In this document: positions 11,152 to 21,983 of the stretch, in pieces
Numbering within the stretch: position 1 is the stretch's first letter
Layout of the letters: the number at the start of each line of letters is the position of its first letter
The notes under the pieces: model-generated
Told to the model about the DNA's origin: nothing
The model's database searches: none
Seen by the model: the letters and a program-made list of their open reading frames with translations, nothing else
Position numbers and translations under genes: made by a program
From: Sclerotiophoma versabilis
Lineage: Eukaryota > Ascomycota > Dothideomycetes > Pleosporales > Didymellaceae
Reading direction: 5' to 3'
NCBI GenBank assembly: GCA_012274445.1
Contig: JAAROD010000087.1
Location: 434,001-498,000, forward strand
Length of the DNA: 64,000 nt

Positions 11152-12468
11152 TTACAACTGATCGTGTCGAATTATGGAAGTTCTGCGAATCGTGGAGGTC
11201 GAGGTCGAGGTTGAGGTGTGCATGATCGTGTCGGTGGAGGTCTTCGTTCTGTGCTCAGTGTGGACCGCGGTCTCAGGAAGACCAATCCACTGCGAATCGT
11301 CTCTGTCCTTATCGTCGCAGATGTGGACTTTCTGAATCTTGATAAAGTCCTTGCCTGTTTGGCCTCGCTTCTCCCACTCGGCATCTGCGCAGGCGTCCTT
11401 ACCAGGGAGGAAAGGGTGAACGAACTTGACAGGCGTGTGCCACGATTTCTTCTGCTGAAGCTCAATGTCTAGGCGTGGGAGATCCTCGTCCGACGACGAG
11501 TCGGGGAACAAAGCGCCGGTTTCTCGTGAAATTGTGGTCGTTTCTCGAGAGGCCTTTATCGTCGTTGTCGTCTTGGTGCGATGGGTCGTGGTCACAGCCG
11601 TCGTTGTGGAGGTAGTCGAGGAGCTGGGCGTTGGCAGTCTACCATCCATACCAACGATAGGAACCGCTCCACAGTTGGCTGGGTAGGGGGTACCAGCACG
11701 GCATTCAATTTCACGGTAGTCGTGTTCCTTCTCAGGGTAGCAGAGGTAACAAAGCAGTGAGTAGCCCCAGGGGTGTTGCATCCAAACGCTCTTAGTCTCA
11801 CCGCTTGGCTTGAAGCGCTCCACTGCAGCAGTTCGTGCAGCGACGTGAGCGGTTGCGGAAAGGGAGCCGGTGTAGACTGCAGTATGCACCTGGGGATGTG
11901 GCGCACCGTACGTTGGGTCAATAGACCAGGAGGTGTGCTCGATAGTGCTGGTGCAGAGGTGCTCGGGGTCCTCAAGCTTGCCGCAGACGAATTTGGCGGA
12001 GTAGAAGTCGTTCGAGTAAGATTGTTCGTCACCAGAGCTATCGCCGTCATGACTGCCATCTTGCTGACTCTTTTGTCGCTCCGAGATCAGGCAGCTGTTG
12101 AAATTCTCGGGCAGGTCACCGCTGAGACCCGATCGATATTCTTCAGTCTTGTTGTTCTCAGGGCAGCCGAAATCCGAGAAGGTCTCAAGTTTGCAGTGCA
12201 TTCGAAGTTCGTTGACCTCCTTGACCCACTCCGCGTGATCAGAGCGAAATCTCGGCCGGAGACTGCGCGCCTGATTGAAGTTGACACATTCGCCCTGCTT
12301 CATCTCGTACGGGCTTGTAAAAGGTTGTCCCGTGCAGTCGCGCGACACGAAGCCATAGAGGTGAACCTGGGCATCGGCTGTTGCGTCAATCTTCGCTTTG
12401 GGCGTGGCTCCGTACACCACGGAGGTGAGGGCAAAGACCGCAATAGTGACAAGCAAGATTGCACGCAT
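11152..12468 (-). CDS. Secreted Cys-rich protein with Ser/Thr linker, unknown function
   Basis: Not recognised as a named family. The 438-residue single-exon protein has a clear signal peptide (residues 1-20, MRAILLVTIAVFALTSVVYG). I count 13 cysteines in the mature part, in two blocks: about residues 45-265 (including VSRDCTGQPF, KQGECVNFN, LLCYLCYPE and RAGTPYPANCG) and about 350-400 (GKDACADAEW, VHICDDK). Between them is a Thr/Ser-rich linker (SSSTTSTTTAVTTT), likely O-glycosylated, and a second Thr/Ser run lies near the C-terminus (TSTSTSTST). There is no GPI signal or membrane helix. The odd Cys count and duplicated linker suggest a wall-associated or extracellular protein. The nearest upstream TATA-like box (13021-13030) is about 550 bp away, so the 5' leader may be long or spliced. 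Confidence 0.75.
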   Translation of the reverse strand: MRAILLVTIAVFALTSVVYGATPKAKIDATADAQVHLYGFVSRDCTGQPFTSPYEMKQGECVNFNQARSLRPRFRSDHAEWVKEVNELRMHCKLETFSDFGCPENNKTEEYRSGLSGDLPENFNSCLISERQKSQQDGSHDGDSSGDEQSYSNDFYSAKFVCGKLEDPEHLCTSTIEHTSWSIDPTYGAPHPQVHTAVYTGSLSATAHVAARTAAVERFKPSGETKSVWMQHPWGYSLLCYLCYPEKEHDYREIECRAGTPYPANCGAVPIVGMDGRLPTPSSSTTSTTTAVTTTHRTKTTTTIKASRETTTISRETGALFPDSSSDEDLPRLDIELQQKKSWHTPVKFVHPFLPGKDACADAEWEKRGQTGKDFIKIQKVHICDDKDRDDSQWIGLPETAVHTEHRTKTSTDTIMHTSTSTSTSTIRRTSIIRHDQL

Positions 12469-13916
12469 GATGGTGTGGAGCCTGATGACGAAGTCAGTCA
12501 GAAGGTAGTCAAGGGTAGGAGATGAGATGATATGTTATGGAGGCGCATGTGTTAGTTGTAAGGGATGATCCGAAAATACCTGTCTGAATACTTGGGTTGC
12601 GACACAGTCTAATGCCGAACAATAAAGGTGTGTCAGAATGCTATGAAGTGTCAGTGCTTGCTCCTGAATGCAATAATGTATGGAGGAAAGTTGTTGGCAA
12701 GCGTTGTGTATTGTGCCGAGGGTTACTTGGCATGAGAGACGAGACTGGAAGTATGAAAGAAAATGTACCAATAGGTTGCAAGTCTTCCAATAGGCGGCGA
12801 CGTGTGTTGATGTCGAGGCGTACTGCGAGGTGTTAGTAGGCGAGGCTTGACTGAGGGACAACGACGTATGAATAGCAAACGACGCGTTGTGTGATGTGCT
12901 TCGTTATCGAAGTGAACTAGGATTGAGTGACTTGCCTAGTCAAAGAAGTACTCGACGTGTGGAGAGAAGAGCGGTGAAGAGTGTGATGAAGCAGAAATGA
13001 GATGATGAAGCGGAGAGCAAGTTTATAAACAAACAGAAGTGGCTCAGCACGCACTACTTCGGACTGCAGAAAGGGAAGTTGAAACCGGCCGGGTATCTTG
13101 CTTCTTGATACGTGTGGTATTGACCAGTGGAGGTGGGAGGTGCAAACGGGGAAGGCAGGCGCAGGGGGAGCGGGCGATGCCGTCCGTGATCAAACATGAG
13201 AAGAATGAAAGCGCAATGGCCTTGAAAGGACAAACTGGAAGCCACCCACTGACCCTACGGTGATTATGGTAAGCAAAAAAGTGTGGCGAATGTAAGAAAG
13301 TCGAGGTGTAGCAGGGACGTCAACCTCCAGCTGTACCTTCTACGCACCATCTTCGCGGGCGGATTTCATCACGAGAGATGGTTCCAGTAGATCTTAAGAG
13401 GTTGATGAGGACAGGGACACTGTACAGAGTTGCTGATTGATGGAGCTATCTTCATAGTAGCTGGAAACCGTGCTGTTCTGCAGAGTCGCATGCGAGCAAG
13501 AACAGTCTGATTATCGATAAGTCTGCAGACTATAGCGTGGCAAACGTTCTTATGAGCACACCTTGACTAACCCAGACTGTGAAGAATCGTCTGATGCTGT
13601 CGCCATTCGTTGTCTAAGATCTCACGTGAGCCTATGCAAGCGTCAGCACACGTCGTGCTGCCAGTTAGCTTCGGAAAAGCGCTTGTTATTGCAGTGTTGT
13701 GAGTGTGAAGCAATACGACGGAAAGAACGTAGAGATTAAGGAACAATAGATGAGAACACAAATAACGCTGTAGCGGTGGGTAAGGTAAAGCGAACCTCAT
13801 ATCAAGACAATACCCACCCAATAGCTCACCATTGTGTACAAGAGGTCAACGTGCTTGCTAACGCCCATACTCCCCCAAAGCCGCCAACTCCTTGTCGGAT
13901 GGGATTGCTACTGCAT
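12469..13916. other. Long intergenic region, 1.45 kb
   Basis: Upstream of the secreted-protein gene and downstream of GCS1. Near 12900-13030 the sequence is purine-rich on the plus strand, so CT-rich on the coding strand, with gtttataaac at 13021-13030, fitting a distant core promoter and long leader. Several ORFs of 60-85 codons lack coding features. I see no repeat or RNA gene. Confidence 0.45.
13021..13030 (-). promoter_or_regulatory. Possible TATA box of the secreted-protein gene
   Basis: The palindromic gtttataaac sits 553 bp upstream of the start at 12468. The distance implies a leader of several hundred bases. Inference from composition only. Confidence 0.3.
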
Positions 13917-15430
13917 CTACCAATCTTCCCACTTGTCGTCCTTCTTGCCTACTGCTGGCGCTGAACCACTGCTCTTCTTCATCGCACTTGTGCCAATGCC
14001 TGAAGGCTTTGGCTTCTGTCCTAAGCCAGTTGTAGCATTCGACCTATCCTCACCAGCGCCTGCAAACTCGTCCCAAAAGTCCTGCTTGTCTCTGCTGGGG
14101 CCCTTAGGAGCGGCGCCAAACTCGTCCCAGAAGTCTTTCTTCGCTGGTTCGACACCGCGGCGCGTGTTGTTCGAAGACTCGCCCTCGACAAAGCGGTTAA
14201 AAGCAGAACCGGCGTTTACAGCGGAGGCTTGGATTGTCTGACCCATAAATCCAGCCGTCTTCTGTGCCTGAGAGGCAATATCTGCTTCGGCGAGCTAGGA
14301 CAGTGTCAATGGCTGCTTTACTTCAAATGTGCAAAACGCGTCCTACCTTCTGCATCCCAGGCTTGACCCAGCCCTCATAACCAGTCTTGCCCGCCTTGCT
14401 CACACTCGCGCCTAGCCAACCAAAGCCTTTTGTAAGAGCCGCAACAGGATCTTTCTGGAAATCAGCAATCTCAGGCGGTGCGCCGGGCTCGTCGTTGTTC
14501 TTCCACGATTCTGGTTCGCTACCAAAACCACCGTACTTTCCACCCTGGTTGGGCGCTACGTCTTCCCTCCTGTTGGAGTTCTCAGCTCCCATGCGCGAAA
14601 AGTATGCCTCGTTCTTCGTCTTCTGTGATGACATAGCATTCGTTCCAAGAGCTGGCGATCCTGAGCGCTGAAATCCGGAATCGTTGCTGAGCGTCTTGCC
14701 AAGTGGTGTCTGGCTTCTACTTCCAGCTGCGCTGGCGCGGCCACTCAGCGGTCCATTAGCGCCAGCAGCGGCAGTATTTTCTTTCTTTGGCAATCGCTTA
14801 GGCAGGCTACTCTTGTCAAACTGCCGGTCCTCGACCTTGCAGCTCAGTCTCTCCTTCCACTCATCACCAGCCTCTGAATCGTAGCGCTCTTGTATAGACG
14901 ATGCCTCGAATGTCCTATTATCTTTCGTGTTCGACGGATGCGCGTTGAAGAAATCCTGGAAAGGTTTGTTGCCGCCAGCGGCCATGCGCGCAAGCTCAGC
15001 GCCCTTGAAGGCGTCCATGGTTATGCTGCGAATGAAGGAAATATGGACACCCAGTCCTCGGTGGACGCCGGAGCATGAAAGGCACATGAATATGCCGAGC
15101 TTGGGGGAGGCCTGATACCGCCACATCAGTATACAGCCATGAGTATGCGGTCGTATCGGATACGAAGAGGGTATCCCAGAGGGGCTCGTGGTTGCATACC
15201 CATTGTGGACTTGGCGCATTGCAGTCGACGCACTTATTGTTGTCGTTCGTCTTTTGGATCTCCAATAACTTTGCAGTAGAACGGTCAGCATATCGTACTT
15301 CGTGTGACTTCGTGACTTTGTGATCCACCTCCTCTGATCTACAATTCGTCCCTAGACAGCCCCGTTACGTAGATGCACCGCAACGTACCTTACTCCGCGT
15401 CTCCGGATCTACCTCCCACATTTTACTCAT
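13917..15430 (-). CDS. GCS1: ADP-ribosylation factor GTPase-activating protein (Gcs1/ArfGAP1 type)
   Basis: Stimulates GTP hydrolysis on Arf1 in Golgi-ER and endosomal traffic. Four exons (15430-15389, 15268-15200, 15111-14347, 14294-13917) give 417 residues. The zinc finger forms only when exons 2 and 3 are joined: C27, C30, C47 and C50 (CX2C-X16-CX2C), followed by the arginine finger R55 in SGVHRGLG. The family start MSKMWEVDPETRSK is a 14-codon first exon. The C-terminal half holds lipid-packing-like helices (FMGQTIQASAVNAG) and two WDEF repeats (KKDFWDEFGAA, KQDFWDEFAGA), ending DDKWEDW. The last intron (52 bp) is GTAGGA to CCTAG. Tail architecture matches ArfGAP1/Gcs1 rather than ArfGAP2/3. 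Confidence 0.93.
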
Positions 15431-15996
15431 GATGGAAGATTGGCGCCGTGGTCTGTGAGTGTGAATAAGCAAGGAAGACTAGTCGAGGTGCAATACGAAG
15501 CTACAACGTGGTTGTTGAAGTTACAGAGGGAGGATCCATAACAGTCGATAATCGGAGCCGGTAACTGTTGTGGCGCCTCAGTTGAGCCTCAACCCACCTG
15601 CGCCATCGCCGAGGATCTTGTGCTACACCATCAAGGTCCGTGCATTCAACCCAAAAGCAACTGGGCCAGGATCGAAACGAGCAGTCTTTGGTTGCTGAAA
15701 TGGTCTGTTTCGCAGAAAGAGAAGATGCAAAGTCGTTCTTGTGATGCTGCCAAAAGTGGTCAGAGTTAGACAAGCGCCGTCTAGCCGACTCAAGCCTGAC
15801 GAGAACACTGCAAAGCAAAGCCTGGTGGGATTTGACCAATGCCTGATCGCTAAGATGAGACTACAAACTAACTACAAAATGTGGAGGGAGTCGCGGTAAA
15901 CACAGGTTTATATACATGATCTCCCCAGGACTTCCTAAACGCTGCATTCATCAACGTGAGTATTCGACACAAGCTAAGCCACACTTTCTTGTTCGT
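15431..15996. other. Intergenic region, 566 bp
   Basis: GCS1 promoter and ATG33 3' flank. A minus-strand ORF of 112 codons (15501-15839) and its overlaps have no recognisable features and are not called. Confidence 0.5.
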
Positions 15997-16614
15997 CTAC
16001 GCGCCATCTCCCCAAATGCCCACAACCTGCATGCCAAAGGCCACTCCTGTGAAGACTGCCTTGATGCTCTCAGTGAACCTCTTCCTCTCGACTGCCTGCC
16101 TCACTTGTTCGCCATTGACATCGTCACCTTGCGCTTCGAGGTCTAACGCCGCTCTCCGTTCGTTGGTGCCGCTGCGGAGGGATACAGCGTATTCAATAGC
16201 TGGCCCAGACGCAAACGCGAAGATCGAAGTATAGAGGAGATACGGATGGCGGAGTCGACGGGGTGATAGCAGGTAGGCAGAGAACAGTGTGAAGGTAGTA
16301 ATGTGACGAAGGTACGAGCTGATATTTTGTGACTTGTACGATACGTACGTTGATGTGGTACGGGCATCAACGGCGGTGGGCAACGCAAGCAGAGAAGGCA
16401 AAGTGATGGTCGAGAGTGTCGCTGAGACGCCCTATATCAGGAAGTCAGTATACCCGGCTAAGGTCGTATCACAGAAGAGACTCGCGTCGAGTGCAGAGGA
16501 AAGTAAATCTGGAGATAGCATGGACTTGGAGCCGATGTGGTGGGTACATACCGTCAGGAGACCTAAGCTGACGGTGCCCACAAATTTGCAGATGGAAATT
16601 GTCGGTGCTGCCAT
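15997..16614 (-). CDS. ATG33: Atg33-like mitochondrial outer-membrane mitophagy protein
   Basis: Yeast Atg33 is a mitochondrial outer-membrane protein needed for mitophagy. Exon 1 (16614-16552) and exon 2 (16431-15997) flank a 120-bp intron (GTATGT to ATATAG) and give 165 residues. The start MAAPTISICKFVGTVSLGLLTG is the family hallmark: a short hydrophobic N-terminus crossing the splice junction. Further hydrophobic segments follow (LITL-like region after the junction, then FTLFSAYLLSPRRLRHPYLLY, here split for length by its RR pair). A soluble charged loop (residues about 105-140) leads to a last helix ending MQVVGIWGDGA. A GTACGT in exon 2 could be a donor, but the only nearby acceptor is 30 bp away and in frame, so I read through. 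Divergent from the reductase at 17154. Confidence 0.75.
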
Positions 16615-17153
16615 AACTTCAAGTGCTCTATGGCTATGTATGTGGATGCGGTGAGGTGATTGATTGCGCGGTCGTGTGGTAGCAACAGCGATCGAGCTTT
16701 GTGACGTTATCTTCAAGCTGATTGACTGCGGCGGTTGCGCTTGGACCAACAACTGCAATCCATCGCGGAGAAGCACATGTCAATAGCCCTGCGGACGAAC
16801 TTAAGTTTCTCTCGAATTTCCCCAAATGCAAGCCACATGAAAGCTGCATCAACTTTCGGCCGTAGGACCGCAGAGTGCGGTTCAATTCCAGGATGTTAGT
16901 TTTCACTTTGACTTCAGATCCTTGAAGAGCAAGCTCAGCTGGACCTCGGCTTGCTCCGCAACTTTCACTTCAGCATCCTTCACAACCGCTGCTCTCGGCC
17001 GTACCCTTGACTCGACGAAAGCTCAATCGGCTACATAAATTTCGACACCGTCCACTTACAGTGCTATCACATCCCACTTCAAGTCACGACACAGTTTGCC
17101 AAAGTCCATTTACAGTACCGCGCCAGAGCAAGAGTCTTCGTACATCAGTCACA
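16615..17153. promoter_or_regulatory. Shared upstream region of ATG33 and the dienoyl-CoA reductase
   Basis: The 539 bp separate two divergent starts. It holds a CT-rich stretch near 16930-17120 leading into the reductase start and a TATA-like cataaat near 17035. No ORF here has support; the frame upstream of 17154 is open but its sequence is not conserved-looking. Confidence 0.4.
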
Positions 17154-18204
17154 ATGCCTCTCGAACGATATCAATACCTGAGCAACGTCTGGAAGGACGG
17201 CCTTTTCGACAACAAGGTCGTCTTCTGCACAGGTGGAGCAGGCTCGATATGCTCAGCTCAAGTCCGAGCCATGGTCCACCTCGGTGCTAATGCCTGCATA
17301 ATTGGGCGCAACGTGGAGAAGACAGAAAATGTGGCCAAAGACATTGCAACAGCACGAAAAGGTGCCAAGGTAATTGGCATCGGCGCGGTGGATGTGAGGA
17401 AACCAGAGCTACTACAAGCCGCCGCAGATCGGTGTGCAAAGGAGCTGGGGAGCATCGATTTTGTGATGTGAGTTACAAGAGCAGATTGCGTGGCATGCAA
17501 ACATTGACTGACGATTAACAGTGCTGGTGCTGCAGGTAACTTCCTTGCACCCATGGACCAGATCTCGCCCAACGCTATGAAATCTGTCATTGACATCGAC
17601 GTGCTGGGCTCCTACAACACTGTGAAGGCAACGCTGCCTTACCTCGTCGAATCTGCGGCCAAACACAAGACGAATGGACACACCCCACCACCTAACGGAA
17701 CCGGTGGCCGGATCATCTTCGTCAGTGCGACCCTACACTATTCTGGTACACCCTTGCAGAGCCATGTGTCTGTTGCGAAGGCTGGCGTAGATGCTATGGC
17801 CATGTCTGTAGCGATCGAGCAAGGACCGAAAGGCATTACCTCGAACATCATCGCTCCAGGACCCATCGCAGATACAGAGGGTGTAGCTCGTCTCTCCAAG
17901 CAAGACCATCGCGAGAAATCGTCCAAGGGGATTCCATCTGGTCGTTATGGCACAGTCAAGGAGATCGCCGACGCTACAGTCTACCTCTTTTCGGATGCTG
18001 GCAACTATGTGAATGGCGAGACTCTGGTCGGTAAGTTGCGCGCCTCCATGCTCTTTTACGACTTTCATGTGCTGACAGACATTGGCAGTCGATGGTGGTC
18101 AATGGCACACTGCAGGTTTTGGAAATGGGTTCGTGTATCCCGACTTTCTCCTCTCAGGCGAGGCTGTGACAGGTGTTGCTGGCGGAAAGAAGTCAAAGTT
18201 ATAA
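17154..18204 (+). CDS. SPS19: Peroxisomal 2,4-dienoyl-CoA reductase (SDR family)
   Basis: NADPH-dependent reductase that handles double bonds of unsaturated fatty acids for peroxisomal beta-oxidation. Three exons (17154-17467, 17522-18030, 18089-18204) give 312 residues. The SDR cofactor motif is TGGAGS at 26-31, and DFVIAGAAGNFLAP forms across intron 1. The region SATLHYSGTPLQSH then SVAKAGVDAM, followed by IAPGPIADTEG, is characteristic of DECR2/Sps19 rather than classical Tyr-Lys SDRs. The protein ends GGKKSKL, a perfect type 1 peroxisomal signal visible only after removing intron 2 (58 bp). The start at 17154 is chosen over an upstream in-frame ATG (17007) because the longer form adds low-quality sequence. 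Confidence 0.93.
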
Positions 18205-20431
18205 ACGTATCTTACCAAAATGACATGTCCATGAGCTGGTTTTGTTCTTCATGCTGCATGCTTCGTGACGAGACCCATGCTCACTCACATAACCGACAAT
18301 TGATATTGAGATTGTGAATCGCAGTGTGCCAGCAGTGCAACGACTTAGCATCTAAAGGGTTCATTGGGGTCTTGGAGGCATTCCACGGTTCCACGCGGCA
18401 CGCGCATGGTTGATAGCTTCTCGAACAGCGATTTTTACGGCGTGCAGCACATCATGCTTATCAAGGCAATAGTGGGGTCTCCAGGCGCTCACAAATGCTG
18501 GGGACCCGCCATCTCTCTCGACCTAACAAAACTCGTTCAGGCTCAAGCTTTCGATCTCACATCGCGGCCGTGATAGGCTCTAATGCGCAACCTGAAGCAG
18601 ATCAAGATAGATCATCAACGAACCGTTGAAATCTTCGAACCGGCCACTCACAGTTGCCACGCGCATCTCCAAGCGCTCATTACGCCAACAAAGTTGCGTT
18701 ACCTGAACGTATTCATCTCGCAAGCATTGCACTGCTACAAAGCGCGGCCCTTCTTCCCCTGCCGATCTCACTATTGAAATGTGGAGACTCGTCTTTGGGT
18801 GAATCCACACTTGCGTCACTCTGGGCGGAAGCGAGTCCTAAACCAGATAGCGCAAGCTGTCCGTCCTATCTCAACGGGTGGGCAAAGCATGGTCTTGAGG
18901 CTGTTTCGTGTGGTGTGTTTAGGCTGAAGGGGAGAGGAAGGGAGACAAAAGGACAGGCTGACTATGGCCACATGTTTACTTATGTGGAAGACAGTATCGC
19001 GTTCTGCAACAGGTAGGTGCAAATGGTTGGCCTGGCGTGCAGCCCTGGATTCGAGGGCGCATCGCTGGCGTTTTGTCTTTCTCTCGATATGCTATGATTC
19101 GTGCAAGTCAGTCGGAATTGCGATCTCTATCGCGCGTCGTGCAGATGCCGCGGGTGCAACAAACGTGGAGTAGATGACTGCCCTTGTGGTACCATACTTG
19201 CTCGTATACGCAGCAGCACCTGACGAACTCATATACATGCAACGGACACCTGGCTCCCTTATCGCTGCAGTTTCGCTGGTCGTCTGCAACACCACCACCT
19301 CCCCGCATGAAGACTTCCCTTTCTGTTCTGCATCTTTCCTTGTCAGTCAATAAGCTCGTCGATATTGCGCGCGCAGCCAGGTGATCAGCGCTCAAAAATA
19401 GGCACCCACCCGCGCAACACGACTCAGAAAACATACCCGCTCGCACCATCACCCAACCTCACTCCTTGCTGTTGCTCTCCCAGCCTTCACACTCGCTCAT
19501 CTCTGTTTCCTACACTTTAGGTCAAGCCTGGGCCATTCACTCGCTCGAGACGTGTACGATTTCAGGATTCGTAGTCCCACCTCAGCGTTCACAACACCCG
19601 GACTACGACAAATTAAGCCGTTCTTCCGCACAACTGTTTGCAAATCATAGGCCCGCTCTGCTCCAGTGCCAACCTAAGGATCATTTAGCGGAGTGCCGAG
19701 GACCTTTTCTGGCACGTCATGACCCTTTGGGTCTCAGCTTTTACAATCGAATTGTTACAGCTACAGTCCCTTTAGCGACTCCCTAAACTCGATTTTCTAA
19801 AATTCTCACAGTCATCCAGCACTTGCGCATCGCTTTTGCGCGTGGTTGGTTGCTCATTGAATATTAGAAGGGCCGGCAGTGGCGGATCCTAGGGGGAAAG
19901 CCAGTGCACGACTTTCATTTACAAGGTTAGTCCCTCTTGGCTGCAGGTCGATCGACGCCGGAGCACCAGCTTCCTTTCTCAACAGCTGCTTGTGCAGTCT
20001 CTTCCCGCATTCGATTGCACTCCGCTGGCCTCTCTCGTCAGGCAATTCTGTCAAAGGCAGCGATGCTGACCACAGCCTGAGCAAACAGGTCCTGTCTAAT
20101 TCGGTGGCACTGATCGAGCTTTTGTGTCGAGGTCGAGCCAGCAACACCTACTGCGATACCACTGCATACCCACGCGACTCCAATCATTGGTCGACCCCGC
20201 TTGCCCGCCATCGAGGGTACTACAGCTATCATTGATCTTTCACCTCGTTCGTTCACGACACCGGAGGCGTTCAATCGCTATTTTCGGTCTTTGTCGCGGT
20301 GAAGCAGTTCGCCACGAACCTTCATTCACCATTGGCCGCACACTACGCGCACAAGGGATCATTTGAGGGCCCACAATCGTTCGACAGAGCACCCTTTGTC
20401 TTCCTCAAGTCTTGTACCACATATACCAGAC
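18205..20431. other. Long intergenic region, 2.2 kb
   Basis: Between the reductase and the WSC sensor. From about 19430 to 20430 the plus strand is CT-rich with several TAG/CAG acceptor-like sites, consistent with a long, perhaps spliced, 5' leader of the sensor gene. ORFs up to 120 codons overlap each other on both strands and look random. No tRNA or repeat found. Confidence 0.45.
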
Positions 20432-21983
20432 ATGGCGCCAACATTCAAGCCAACATTGTCCAGCATGTTCATTGCCATTGTTACACTCTTGAGCGTGCTA
20501 GCAACGGCACAAAATACTGGATTTACACAATCGTATTGTTCATCGCAGAACACAGGAACAGGTGATGCTTGTGAGTATACATGCCTACCATGGAAGCTGC
20601 CTTGCTAATTAAGATCTGCTAGTTTTCTGGACGTACCAATCCAACGGTAAATGTACGGACCACTGCAATAGTGCGGGCACCTACGCTTTCGCTGTAATTC
20701 AATACACGGACTGCTGGTGCACGAACTGCATTCCTTCAACTACAACCGATGTCGATAGTTGCCAGAAGGACTGCCCTGGTTACCCGACCGAGAAATGCGG
20801 TGACAAGGATGCGGGTCTCTACATCTACATCAAGCTCGCCGGACAGCCTTCTGGTACTGCAGGAGGCTCGCAGCCATCTTCAACAGACGTGAGTAGTGCG
20901 ACTCCTGTCCCTTCCTCGACGGATCCCCCGTCGTCGTCAGATGCAACTACTGTTAGTACCTCCATGTTTCATTGCATCGCAAGCGCTTGATTCTATTTGC
21001 ACTTCTTTCAGTCTTTCTTTCAGTCTGCGTTGTGCTTTGTCTTTGGTTTCAGGAGATTGTCTCCTGGCTCCAACGATGTCTCTTGTTACGGACAGCATTT
21101 GACATGTAGGCAGCCTTCGGCTTCGCCGAGTCAGAAGCCCACAAGTCGTGGTCGGCCTCCTGTGACAATCATTCAAACTGTTGTGGGAGACTTGCCGACC
21201 ATTACTGTGACGCCTTCTCAGCGCCGAACGTCTGCTAGCTCTGCTTCTTCTGCTCTTACTTCTACTACTTCTGTATTTGATCCCGTTTCCTTACTCACTC
21301 TTGATGCGCTTACAGCCAACAACTACTAACACTGCATCTAGTCCTCATCTAGCGAGATACCGGCTTCGACCCTCAGGACGATTGTCACTTCATCCGCCAC
21401 CGCAATGTCTACCAGCATCCAGGTTATCACCGAAAGTGGTGCTATCGTCACGCGAACTGTCATTTATCAACCCACTGGGGCTGCATCTCAACCTCAGCCC
21501 TCCAACACTGGATCGAACAACACTGGCGCTATAGTCGGAGGCGTTGTTGGAGGTGTCGCTGCCATTGCAGCTATTGTGGGTGGCATTTTCTTCTTCCTAT
21601 GGAGAAGGAAGAAGCAACAACGCGCAAAGCAGGAACATCAAGCAGGCATCACACGCAACACGAGTACGATGAGTAAGGCTGGTCTGCTTGGACGACGAAC
21701 TGTTGCGACAGATCCCCACTACCCACCGCCCATTGCGACAAACGTCAGCAATTCTGGCAGCCGGCATGACAACGAATCAATCAGTCCGATTTCTGGATCG
21801 CAACGCAGATACAGCCAGCCGATGATGATTGACTCTCGCCTTAACCCGGAAACAGTGCTGATGTACCATCCCACATTTGGGAACAGCAGCCGTGATAGTC
21901 TGGGCAGTATTGACGACAGCCGCGACTTTGGGCGGCAACTCAATGTAGGCAACAACACCACGTCGATTATACCCCAGTACTGA
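20432..21983 (+). CDS. WSC-domain cell-wall stress sensor
   Basis: Type I membrane protein of the Wsc/Slg1 class, which senses wall stress and signals to Rho1 and the wall-integrity MAPK cascade. Four exons (20432-20570, 20623-20951, 21114-21272, 21342-21983) give 422 residues. Signal peptide about 1-26 (ends LSVLATA). The WSC domain (about 30-130) includes YQSNGKCTDHC, QYTDCWCTN and CPGYPTEKCGD. A Ser/Thr-rich stalk follows to about 270, then one helix (AIVGGVVGGVAAIAAIVGG, then FFFLW) and a basic stop-transfer RRKKQQ. The cytoplasmic tail is about 125 residues. Intron 2 (162 bp) is least certain: an acceptor at 21011 (TTTCAG) also keeps frame but would insert hydrophobic residues in the stalk. 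Confidence 0.85.

Noticed and set aside
11773..12525. 250-codon plus ORF
   Set aside because: Antisense of the secreted Cys-rich protein; no signal peptide or domain.
16320..16350. Second intron in ATG33
   Set aside because: The donor-like GTACGT has its only acceptor 30 bp away, below the usual minimum; the frame is open through it.
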